Positions 33,515 through 41,215 of a stretch of 64,000 bases of DNA are shown piece after piece. The notes beneath the pieces were generated by a model. The model worked only from the letters and a program-made list of their open reading frames with translations. It did no database searches and was not told where the DNA came from. The stretch is taken from NCBI GenBank assembly GCA_033762375.1, contig JANRLQ010000082.1, forward strand, positions 8,078-72,077, in the 5' to 3' direction. Source of the stretch: RDXT01 sp033762375. Lineage in GTDB: Bacteria; Bacteroidota; Bacteroidia; J057. The position numbers and the translations under genes are program-made. How positions within the stretch are numbered: position 1 is the first letter of the stretch; each line of letters opens with the position of its first letter.

Positions 33515-34420
33515 TCAGGGACGTACTGCGACTGAGAGTTGGGTAGAGTCAGCCGGGGTAAACAGTTCCCCTTGCGGTGCTTTGGCATTCGGAGGGTTAG
33601 TGCCCTGCAGGCTGGTCAGGATATAACTCGTGACCTGCTGCATTTCGAGCGGACTCAGGCGGTCTTGCCAGGCCAGCATCCCTTTTTCTACTACTCCATA
33701 TTTCACTACCTTAAATACATCCTGTACGGTGCCGCCGTGGAGCCAGTAGGCATCCGTGAGGTTGGGGCCTACCATGCCCTCACCCGCCTGTCCGTGACAG
33801 CTGGCACAGTTGGCCGTATAGACAGACTTACCGGCGGTAAGTTGGCTGGCATCAGCCAGGACTACCACGGAGGCTTCATCTACTTTGTTGCCGACTTTTT
33901 TGAGGTATTCAGCTTTATCTACCTCTGCTGCGGCCACTTCATCCCGCCACTGCTGATCAGAGGACCAGTCTGTCTGGATATGAAAAAACCAGAGATACAC
34001 TGCAGACCATGCTATGGTGAAATAAAACCCATACTTCCACCACGGTGGGAGGTTATTGTCCAGCTCGCGGATGCCATCGTAGTCATGGCCCATGTCAATG
34101 TCCTGCTCCTGGGCTACCGGCACCGCGTCCGTGATAAAGCGGCGCTTAAATGCGGCCCAGTCTATGAGGGGTTTGGGCTGCGCCACAGCCAGTCCTGCTG
34201 CCACAGCTGCCTCAGCGGCACGTGCCCGTATGAGCACAAAAACCATATAAGCGAGGATCAGGGAGATGATGGCTATCATAATGGTAGCAAACATCAGGAG
34301 CATCGTCAGGTCGCGGATGGTGACAGCATCTGTCCCGGTGTCCGGGGCCTGGGCGGCAAGCGGGAGACCAGCCAGCAGGAGGGCCGCCAGTGCCGGCCAT
34401 TTGGGGAGTCTATGGTTCAT
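33515..34420 (-). CDS. ccoP: cbb3 oxidase subunit III (CcoP, monohaem)
   Basis: A 301-residue membrane-anchored cytochrome c. The N-terminal signal/anchor precedes two helices (about 38-65 and 130-147) with the CcoP signature LDNNLPPWWKYGFYFTI. There is one haem c site, CASCH, with GMVGPNLTDAYWLHGG and a Met ligand region (KGMLAWQD). CcoP of Proteobacteria usually has two haems; the single-haem form is usual in Bacteroidota. Its ATG overlaps the ccoQ stop (ATGA), indicating coupling. Confidence 0.94.
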   Translation of the reverse strand: MNHRLPKWPALAALLLAGLPLAAQAPDTGTDAVTIRDLTMLLMFATIMIAIISLILAYMVFVLIRARAAEAAVAAGLAVAQPKPLIDWAAFKRRFITDAVPVAQEQDIDMGHDYDGIRELDNNLPPWWKYGFYFTIAWSAVYLWFFHIQTDWSSDQQWRDEVAAAEVDKAEYLKKVGNKVDEASVVVLADASQLTAGKSVYTANCASCHGQAGEGMVGPNLTDAYWLHGGTVQDVFKVVKYGVVEKGMLAWQDRLSPLEMQQVTSYILTSLQGTNPPNAKAPQGELFTPADSTQLSVAVRP

Positions 34421-34623
34421 CGTATCTGGGTATTAGGCGTGGAGGGGTGGCCGGTGACGACAGGCTCATCAAGTACCGGAATAGAAGCCATGTCACGCAC
34501 CTGGGTTTTGTCCATTCGCAGGACATACACGATCAGCGCAACAAAAAAGGCAAAGAAAATCAGGATGGCCACTACCGGGTACAAGCTGACGTCGGAAATG
34601 GACCGGAGCACATCTTTATACAT
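34417..34623 (-). CDS. ccoQ: cbb3 oxidase small subunit CcoQ
   Basis: A 68-residue protein with one transmembrane helix (VAILIFFAFFVALIVYVLRM) and a polar tail, in the position and size of CcoQ/FixQ between ccoNO and ccoP. It overlaps ccoP by 4 bp. Confidence 0.85.
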   Translation of the reverse strand: MYKDVLRSISDVSLYPVVAILIFFAFFVALIVYVLRMDKTQVRDMASIPVLDEPVVTGHPSTPNTQIR

Positions 34624-34657
34624 AATCAGATAGATTAGCGGTCAATAGTTGCCGTGA

Positions 34658-36844
34658 CTACTTGGTGGGTTCTGCTTTGATGTCTGTGCCGAGGCGCTGC
34701 AGATACGCGATGAGGGCGATGATCTCCCGGTCTGCGACGGCATTCTCGACACCGGTCTCCCGCAGGCCGGCTGCGATTTTTTCGGCCTGCTTCTGCAGGT
34801 CTTCATTGGCCAGCTCATCATACCCGGCCGGATACGGAACACCCAGGGCCTGCATGGTGCGGATCTTAGCAGGGGTCGTAGAGATATCCAGCTTGTCTTT
34901 GAGGAGCCAGGGATAAGATGGCATCAGCGACTGCTCAAACATAGACCGGGGATCCCGCATGTGGTTGTAGTGCCAGCTGTCAGGGTATTTGCCCCCGAGG
35001 CGATGAAGGTCCGGCCCGGTGCGTTTTGATCCCCACTGGAATGGGTGATCATAGACAAACTCACCTGCTTTGGAGTACTCACCATACCGCTCCGTTTCTG
35101 AGCGGAAGGGGCGTACCATCTGGGAGTGACAGGTATAACATCCCTCGCGGGTATAGATGTCACGGCCCTGGAGTTCCAGCGGGGTGTAGGGTTTTACAGA
35201 GGCAATGGTCGGGATATTGGACTGCACCATAAAGGTCGGCACCATCTCTACAATACCCCCGATGAGGATCAGGATCAGTGACCAGAACAACATCTGGAGC
35301 GGGCGGCGCTCGATCCAGCGGTGCCAGTACTCACGACGTCCGTTGGCATTGTGTGCAGGCTCTTCTTTGGCGAGTGCTGGTGCCTCTGCCTCTTCATATG
35401 CCTGAAACTTACCAGCATATGCTGTCTTGACCAGGTTGTACACCATCACAAACACACCGGCCAGGTAGAGCGTGCCCCCGAGCGCACGGGTCCAGTACAT
35501 AGGAATCAACTGGGTCACCGTATCCAGGAAGTTGCCATACACCAGGCGTCCGTCTTCCCCAAACTCATTCCACATAGCTGCCTGGGTCCAGCCTGCCCAG
35601 TACATCGGCAGCGCATAGAAGATGATGCCCAGGGTACCCAGCCAGAAGTGTACATTGGCCAGTTTGGCAGAAAAAATCTCTGTACGCCACATGCGGGGCA
35701 CCAGCCAGTACAGGATACCGAAGGTCAAAAAGCCGTTCCAGCCCAGCGCGCCTACGTGTACGTGAGCGATGGTCCAGTCCGTAAAGTGGGTAATGGCATT
35801 AAAACTCTTGATGGACAACATCGGCCCCTCAAAGGTTGCCATACCATAGGCTGTCACAGCCACCACCATAAATTTCAGCACGTGGTCTGACTGTACCTTG
35901 TCCCAGGCACCCCGCAGGGTCAGCAACCCGTTCAGCATCCCACCCCAGGAGGGAGCGATCAGCATGACCGAAAAAACCGTACCCAGTGACTGTGCCCAGT
36001 CAGGCAGGGCTGAGTACAGCAGGTGGTGCGGACCGGCCCAGATATAGATAAATATCAGCGCCCAAAAGTGAATGATGGACAACCGGTAAGAAAATACCGG
36101 GCGGTTGGCAGCCTTGGGCATGAAATAATACATCAGGCCCAGGTACGGAGTCGTAAGGAAAAAAGCCACTGCATTGTGCCCATACCACCACTGTACCAGG
36201 GCATCCTGTACCCCCGCAAACACTGAATAACTCTTAAACAACCCTGCTGGCAGCGCCATGCTGTTGACAATGTGCAGGACTGCCACTGTCACCCAGGTCG
36301 CGATATAAAACCAGATAGCGACATACAGGTGGCGTTCCCGGCGGTTCATGATCGTCAGGATCATATTCAGCCCAAATACCACCCAGACCACTGCAATCGC
36401 CAGGTCTATCGGCCACTCCAGCTCTGCGTACTCCTTACTGGTCGTGATACCGAGCGGGAGTGTGATCAGTGCCGACAGAATGATCAGTTGCCAGCCCCAG
36501 AAGTGGATATTGCTCAGGGCCTTGCTGTACATCGGCGCTTTTACCAGCCGCTGGAGGGAGTAATACACCCCCATAAAAATGCCGTTGCCGACAAAAGCAA
36601 AAATGACCGCATTGGTGTGGAGCGGACGGATGCGGCCAAACGACAAGAAAGGAATCCCATCCCATAAAAATAAAGACGGCATCACCATCTCAAGGGCAGC
36701 AATCAGGCCGACAAGCATGCCGGCAAGCCCCCAGGCGACAGAGGCAATCGCAAAATTTCGCACGATCGCATTGTCATACCGAAACCGGTCCACCTGAGGG
36801 GCGGCTGTGCCGGGACTGTTAAGGGTTAGAGGTTCGAGAGTCAT
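34658..36844 (-). CDS. ccoNO: Fused cbb3 oxidase subunits I and II (CcoN-CcoO)
   Basis: The 728-residue product joins CcoN (about 20-480; twelve helices, haem/copper ligands in RPLHTNAV, YGHNAVAFFLT, GPHHLLYSALPDW and the TDWTIAHVHVGALGWNG segment) to CcoO (about 510-728; one helix, haem c site CYTCH, MRDPRSMFEQSLMPSYPWL). Fusion of ccoN and ccoO is typical of Bacteroidota. The enzyme reduces O2 with high affinity and pumps protons in the inner membrane. The gene lies 33 bp after ccoS. Confidence 0.97.
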   Translation of the reverse strand: MTLEPLTLNSPGTAAPQVDRFRYDNAIVRNFAIASVAWGLAGMLVGLIAALEMVMPSLFLWDGIPFLSFGRIRPLHTNAVIFAFVGNGIFMGVYYSLQRLVKAPMYSKALSNIHFWGWQLIILSALITLPLGITTSKEYAELEWPIDLAIAVVWVVFGLNMILTIMNRRERHLYVAIWFYIATWVTVAVLHIVNSMALPAGLFKSYSVFAGVQDALVQWWYGHNAVAFFLTTPYLGLMYYFMPKAANRPVFSYRLSIIHFWALIFIYIWAGPHHLLYSALPDWAQSLGTVFSVMLIAPSWGGMLNGLLTLRGAWDKVQSDHVLKFMVVAVTAYGMATFEGPMLSIKSFNAITHFTDWTIAHVHVGALGWNGFLTFGILYWLVPRMWRTEIFSAKLANVHFWLGTLGIIFYALPMYWAGWTQAAMWNEFGEDGRLVYGNFLDTVTQLIPMYWTRALGGTLYLAGVFVMVYNLVKTAYAGKFQAYEEAEAPALAKEEPAHNANGRREYWHRWIERRPLQMLFWSLILILIGGIVEMVPTFMVQSNIPTIASVKPYTPLELQGRDIYTREGCYTCHSQMVRPFRSETERYGEYSKAGEFVYDHPFQWGSKRTGPDLHRLGGKYPDSWHYNHMRDPRSMFEQSLMPSYPWLLKDKLDISTTPAKIRTMQALGVPYPAGYDELANEDLQKQAEKIAAGLRETGVENAVADREIIALIAYLQRLGTDIKAEPTK

Positions 36845-36876
36845 GTGGAGACAACATTAAGGGAACAGGAGGAAAA

Positions 36877-37077
36877 TCATTTAGAGACATCAGTGTCGGC
36901 GGGGCGCGGTGCTTCTGGTGTCTGGCGGGGGGCTGCCGGTGCGGACTCCCAAAGCATGCGGACTGCCGGACTATAGTCGTCTTCATACTGGCCGTTGCCG
37001 ACTGCCCAGAAAAACGCCGTCAGAAAACCGGCCGCAACAATCAGGCTTATAATGATCAGCACGAAGATGGCACTCAT
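36877..37077 (-). CDS. ccoS: cbb3 oxidase assembly protein CcoS
   Basis: A 66-residue protein with one N-terminal helix (IFVLIIISLIVAAGFLTAFF), then WAVGNGQYEDDYSPAVRML, the CcoS signature (GQYDD). CcoS is needed for cofactor insertion into the oxidase. It follows ccoI by 82 bp. Confidence 0.93.
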   Translation of the reverse strand: MSAIFVLIIISLIVAAGFLTAFFWAVGNGQYEDDYSPAVRMLWESAPAAPRQTPEAPRPADTDVSK

Positions 37078-37159
37078 ATTTTGTCAGGATTATGGGCGAA
37101 AATTGGTACATATAGCCGCGCTGGCATATGATATCCAGCCGGGGTACATATGATTTTTG

Positions 37160-39610
37160 TCATAGGGACGATTCCGGTGTCTCCTGACGGAGATACCTGG
37201 CTGCGATCCAGGTGCCTGCCAGCCCCCATATCAGGACGGTCGCAGAGCTCAGCGGCATCAGGATCGCTGCGATAACCGGTGAGAGTAACCCACGCACCGC
37301 AAAACTCAGCCCCACCAGGTTATAAGAAAGCGAGATCAGCAGCCCGCCGCGCACCAGCCACATGCCCTGCTGTGCCAGCCGGATCAACTGATCCAGGCGG
37401 GGGAGCTGGCTCGCATCGAGGATCGCATCACAAGCGGGCGAAAATGTATCTACCTGCTCTGATACTGCAACCCCTACCTGAGCCGCCCGGAGGGCGCCCG
37501 CATCATTGAGCCCATCGCCCACCATCAGCACCCGGGCGCCGGATGCCTGAAGGGATGCGATATAGGCCAGCTTGTCATCTGGCTGCTGATTGAAGAGCAT
37601 CGGGGTATCAGCGGGAAAAAAAGCCTCCAGGGCTGCTCGCTCACGGTCATGGTCACCCGAGAGGAGGGATAAACTGAAGGCCGTCTGCAGCCGTGCCAGC
37701 AGCCCCCGCAACCCAGGACGGTACCGCGCTGGCAGCGCAAAACCTGCCACTGTCTCTCCTTCTATGACCAGCCAGGTATATCCACGGCCCGGCCCCTCCT
37801 CCTGCATCAGACTGGCCCCTGCAAAGTCCGCCCGGCCCAGGCTGATCTCATGTCCGTCTGCCCAGGCACGTACTCCCTGTCCGGCTACCTCCTCAAAGTG
37901 CTCGATCACAGCCGCCGGTCCGGCCCAGCCCAGCCGGGATGCGACGGCCCGGCTCACCGGATGCGAAGACTGACGCGCCAGTGAGGCCCCCAGCCGTCGG
38001 GCATCCTCTGTTGGCTGCCCGACCATGATCACTTCCTGGCTGCTGTCTTTATAGGTAAGGGTGCCTGTCTTGTCAAAAACGATATGCGTAATCTCCGCCA
38101 GTTGCTCAATAACCCCTGTGTTTTTCAAAAACAGCCGGTGATGCCCCAAATGTCGCAGGATACTGCCCAGCGTGATCGGCACAATCAGGGCCAGCGCACA
38201 GGGACACGCCACGATCAGTACCGATGTACTCACATGTGCGGCCAGGGACACGCTCCCCTGCATGAGCCAATACAAACCCGAGACCAGTGCCACTCCCAGG
38301 ATCACCACCGTAAATCGCTGACTGAGACGATCCGTAAGCTCTATCCAGTGCTGGCGGTGATCTTTCTGAAATGCATCATGGTTCCAGAGCTGGGTGAGAT
38401 AACTCTGTGACACCTCCCGCGTCAGGGTCATCTCAATGGAGGCCCCTGTCTGACGACCACCAGCGTACAGCAGATCACCTGAAAACTTGGCGACGGGCAC
38501 TGCTTCACCTGTCACAAAACTATAATCAATCGCAGCCTGCCCTGACAAGAGTATCCCATCAGCCGGGATCAACTCCTGGTGCCGTATCCGGATCGTATCA
38601 CCTGCCTGGAGGGAGGTGACCGGTACACTTTTCTCCTCAGAATCCTGGATCAGGGTGGCAGCGATGGGAAAATAGGCCGTGTAGTCACGGTCAAATGACA
38701 GGCTGTCAAAGGTCTTGTGCTGGAACCACCGGCCGGCCAGCAGAAAAAACACCAGCGCCGCCAGCGAATCCATAAACCCCGGACCAGTACCCGCCAGTAT
38801 CTCCCAGGTGCTCCGGCCAAATAATACCAGGATCCCCAGCGAAATCGGCACATCTATATTTAACATCCGGTGGGTAAGCCCACTCCAGGCCGACCTGAAA
38901 AACTCAGAAGCGCTGTATAAAAAAACCGGAAGTGCCAGCAGAATATTCAGATACCCAAAAAACTGCTGAAATCCACCCTCGGAGCCTTTTTCAAGCCCCA
39001 GATACTCCGGAAAACTCAGCAGCATGATATTGCCAAAGCAGAAACCCGCCACCCCGAGTTTGTAGTAAAAACTTCGGTCCTGCCGTTTGCCTGCGGCGTG
39101 GTGGAGGTCCCGGAGGTGGATTTCAGGCTCGTATCCAAGTGTGGCGAGCAGGTTTACGAGGCCCCTCAAGCTGAGCGCCTGGTGGCGAAACGTGAGGGAA
39201 ATTTCCTTTTTCAAAAAATCCACCCGGCTCTGCGTGACAGCAGGATGCAGGCGGTAGAGGTTCTCCAGCAGCCAGATGCAGGAGGCACAGTGCATGGCCG
39301 GCAGAAAAAACGTCACCCGTGTCAAGGTCTCATCCTGAAAAGAGATGAGCTGGGCAGCGATCTCCGGATTGTCAAGATAAGCAAAGGCACTGTCATCCTT
39401 ACGCGCCCGCAGCGTGATGCCCGGGTGTGCCGACAGATCATAATAGGTACACAGGTCGTGCTCATGCAGGATCTGATACACCGTTTTGCACCCTTCACAG
39501 CAAAAGGGTTTGTCTGCCAGCAGGATAGGCTCCTGCTCACAACTGTTGCCACAGTGGTAGCAGGTAGCGGCGGGAGCCTGTACAGGGAGCGGGATGGTTT
39601 TTACTTCCAC
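37160..39610 (-). CDS. ccoI: Copper-transporting P-type ATPase for cbb3 assembly (CcoI/FixI)
   Basis: An 816-residue P1B-type ATPase. The N-terminus has a zinc-ribbon-like CYHCGNSC...FCCEGC segment, then an HMA-like domain with MHCASCIW. Eight helices include the CPC metal site (CPCALALIVP). Catalytic motifs are DKTGTLT (phosphorylated Asp), SHPVSRAV as the HP locus and MVGDGLNDAGAL. It exports copper to the periplasm for oxidase assembly. The start is GTG at 39610 (GTG-GAA-GTA); no ATG fits the conserved N-terminus. First gene of the operon, 168 bp from the divergent exonuclease gene. Confidence 0.95.
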   Translation of the reverse strand: MEVKTIPLPVQAPAATCYHCGNSCEQEPILLADKPFCCEGCKTVYQILHEHDLCTYYDLSAHPGITLRARKDDSAFAYLDNPEIAAQLISFQDETLTRVTFFLPAMHCASCIWLLENLYRLHPAVTQSRVDFLKKEISLTFRHQALSLRGLVNLLATLGYEPEIHLRDLHHAAGKRQDRSFYYKLGVAGFCFGNIMLLSFPEYLGLEKGSEGGFQQFFGYLNILLALPVFLYSASEFFRSAWSGLTHRMLNIDVPISLGILVLFGRSTWEILAGTGPGFMDSLAALVFFLLAGRWFQHKTFDSLSFDRDYTAYFPIAATLIQDSEEKSVPVTSLQAGDTIRIRHQELIPADGILLSGQAAIDYSFVTGEAVPVAKFSGDLLYAGGRQTGASIEMTLTREVSQSYLTQLWNHDAFQKDHRQHWIELTDRLSQRFTVVILGVALVSGLYWLMQGSVSLAAHVSTSVLIVACPCALALIVPITLGSILRHLGHHRLFLKNTGVIEQLAEITHIVFDKTGTLTYKDSSQEVIMVGQPTEDARRLGASLARQSSHPVSRAVASRLGWAGPAAVIEHFEEVAGQGVRAWADGHEISLGRADFAGASLMQEEGPGRGYTWLVIEGETVAGFALPARYRPGLRGLLARLQTAFSLSLLSGDHDRERAALEAFFPADTPMLFNQQPDDKLAYIASLQASGARVLMVGDGLNDAGALRAAQVGVAVSEQVDTFSPACDAILDASQLPRLDQLIRLAQQGMWLVRGGLLISLSYNLVGLSFAVRGLLSPVIAAILMPLSSATVLIWGLAGTWIAARYLRQETPESSL

Positions 39611-39778
39611 AGCAGTAACAAATAGCGTGTCTGCAAAGGAGCCTCCCGGGGCGTTCTGGCCGGATGATCTTATGAGGTTGGCCGGTTGATTTTAGTCATA
39701 GCACCCATATTCCGGCTACATACAGATCATCTGTTTTTCTAAAAAAATTAGTATTATTACCCAATTATTGCTATAGAT

Positions 39779-41179
39779 ATGGGGAGCCCCAGGACATACG
39801 CTATTATTGACATCGAGACCACTGGCGGAGATCCCCGGGTGGACAGGATCACCGAAATCGCAGTGTACCTGTTTGATGGAGAAAAAGTACTGGATCAGTT
39901 TGTGTCCCTGGTCAATCCGCAGATGCCGATTCCGGAGTTTATCACCGCCATGACCGGGATAGACAATGAAATGGTGCGCCATGCGCCGAAATTTTTTGAG
40001 ATCGCCCGCCGGATCGTGGAGATCACCCGTGATGCAGTATTTGTCGCGCACAACGTCCGGTTTGACTATAGTTTTGTCCAAAAAGAGTTTCGTCAGCTGG
40101 GGTATACCTTTGTCCGCCGCCAGCTCTGCACCGTCAAACTCAGCCGCCGGGTCATGCCGGGCCTGAGCTCCTACAGCCTGCGCAACCTCTGTGACTACCT
40201 CGACATCGCCAATGAAGCCCGCCACCGGGCCTGGGGTGATGCGACAGCGACTGTTACCCTGTTTGGCCACCTGCTGCGGGTGGGTGCGGAGCGTGACATC
40301 AACGGAATGCTGGCCCAGGAGATCAGCCAGGTACGCCTTCCGCCCCATCTGAATCCTGCCCTGGTGGATGATCTGCCGGAGGAGCCGGGGGTATATTATT
40401 TTCACAATCAACTGGGACAGGTCATTTATGTAGGCAAAAGCACCCAGATCCGTAAGCGGGTGATGTCACACTTCCAGGGAGCACACAATGCCAGCAAAAC
40501 CCTTCACATGCTCGACCAGATGTATGACATCACCTATGAGCTGACCGGGAGTGAGATCATGGCCTTGCTGCTGGAAAATGCCGAGATCAAACGTCTTCAG
40601 CCATCCTTTAACCAGGCTCAGCGCCGCACACGGTTTAACTGGGGGGTCTATGTACGCGAAGACCGCGCCGGATACCTCCGGTTCTGGGTCGGCAAGTATG
40701 ACGAAAAACATCATCCTCTCGCCGGATATACCTCTCAGGCACACGCAGAGGCTGCGCTGGACCGCCGCGGCCGCACATATCAGCTTTGTCCCCAGCTTAA
40801 TGGACTGGAAAAAAGCAAAGGACCTTGTTTTCACCGCCAACTGCATATCTGTCAGGGGGCCTGTACGGGGGAGGAAGTACCCGCTTCTTACAACCTGCGG
40901 GCAGAGGATGCGATCCGGGACTTCACCTACGGCGGGCGGACCCGGGGGGACTTTTTGGTGATCAGCACGGGCCGTACCTATGAGGAGCGGTCTGTGGTCT
41001 GGGTCGCGGGAGGTATCCTGCGGGGATATGGCTGGCTTGATCAGGATATTGTAGCACAAGGACCGGATGCGATCAAGGCAGCTCTCCCGGAGGTCAAAGA
41101 ACTGCCGGATGTGCAGCGGATCATCCGGGGCTATATCAAGCGCCACCCTAAAGAGGTATTCCCCCTCACGCCTGTCTGA
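39779..41179 (+). CDS. DEDD exonuclease fused to GIY-YIG nuclease domain
   Basis: A 466-residue protein. Residues about 7-170 are a DnaQ-like 3'-5' exonuclease (DIETTGG with Asp11/Glu13, HNVRFDYSF, and HRAWGDATA, i.e. DEDDh). Residues about 200-280 are a GIY-YIG domain as in UvrC/Cho (GVYYFHNQLGQVIYVGKS, then KRVMSHF and LLENAEIKRLQPSFN). A C-terminal region of unknown fold contains CFHRQLHICQGAC, similar to the cysteine-bearing UvrC region. Such fusions are widespread and probably act in DNA repair; no binding partner is near. Confidence 0.92.
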   Translation: MGSPRTYAIIDIETTGGDPRVDRITEIAVYLFDGEKVLDQFVSLVNPQMPIPEFITAMTGIDNEMVRHAPKFFEIARRIVEITRDAVFVAHNVRFDYSFVQKEFRQLGYTFVRRQLCTVKLSRRVMPGLSSYSLRNLCDYLDIANEARHRAWGDATATVTLFGHLLRVGAERDINGMLAQEISQVRLPPHLNPALVDDLPEEPGVYYFHNQLGQVIYVGKSTQIRKRVMSHFQGAHNASKTLHMLDQMYDITYELTGSEIMALLLENAEIKRLQPSFNQAQRRTRFNWGVYVREDRAGYLRFWVGKYDEKHHPLAGYTSQAHAEAALDRRGRTYQLCPQLNGLEKSKGPCFHRQLHICQGACTGEEVPASYNLRAEDAIRDFTYGGRTRGDFLVISTGRTYEERSVVWVAGGILRGYGWLDQDIVAQGPDAIKAALPEVKELPDVQRIIRGYIKRHPKEVFPLTPV

Positions 41180-41215
41180 GCCTGCACGTAGCAGGATATT
41201 CCGTATATTGTCCCC

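Noticed and set aside
37160..39610. General copper-exporting ATPase (CopA) instead of CcoI
   Set aside because: Position next to ccoS and ccoNO and the N-terminal CxxC/CCEGC segment fit CcoI/FixI; no copper-resistance genes are nearby.
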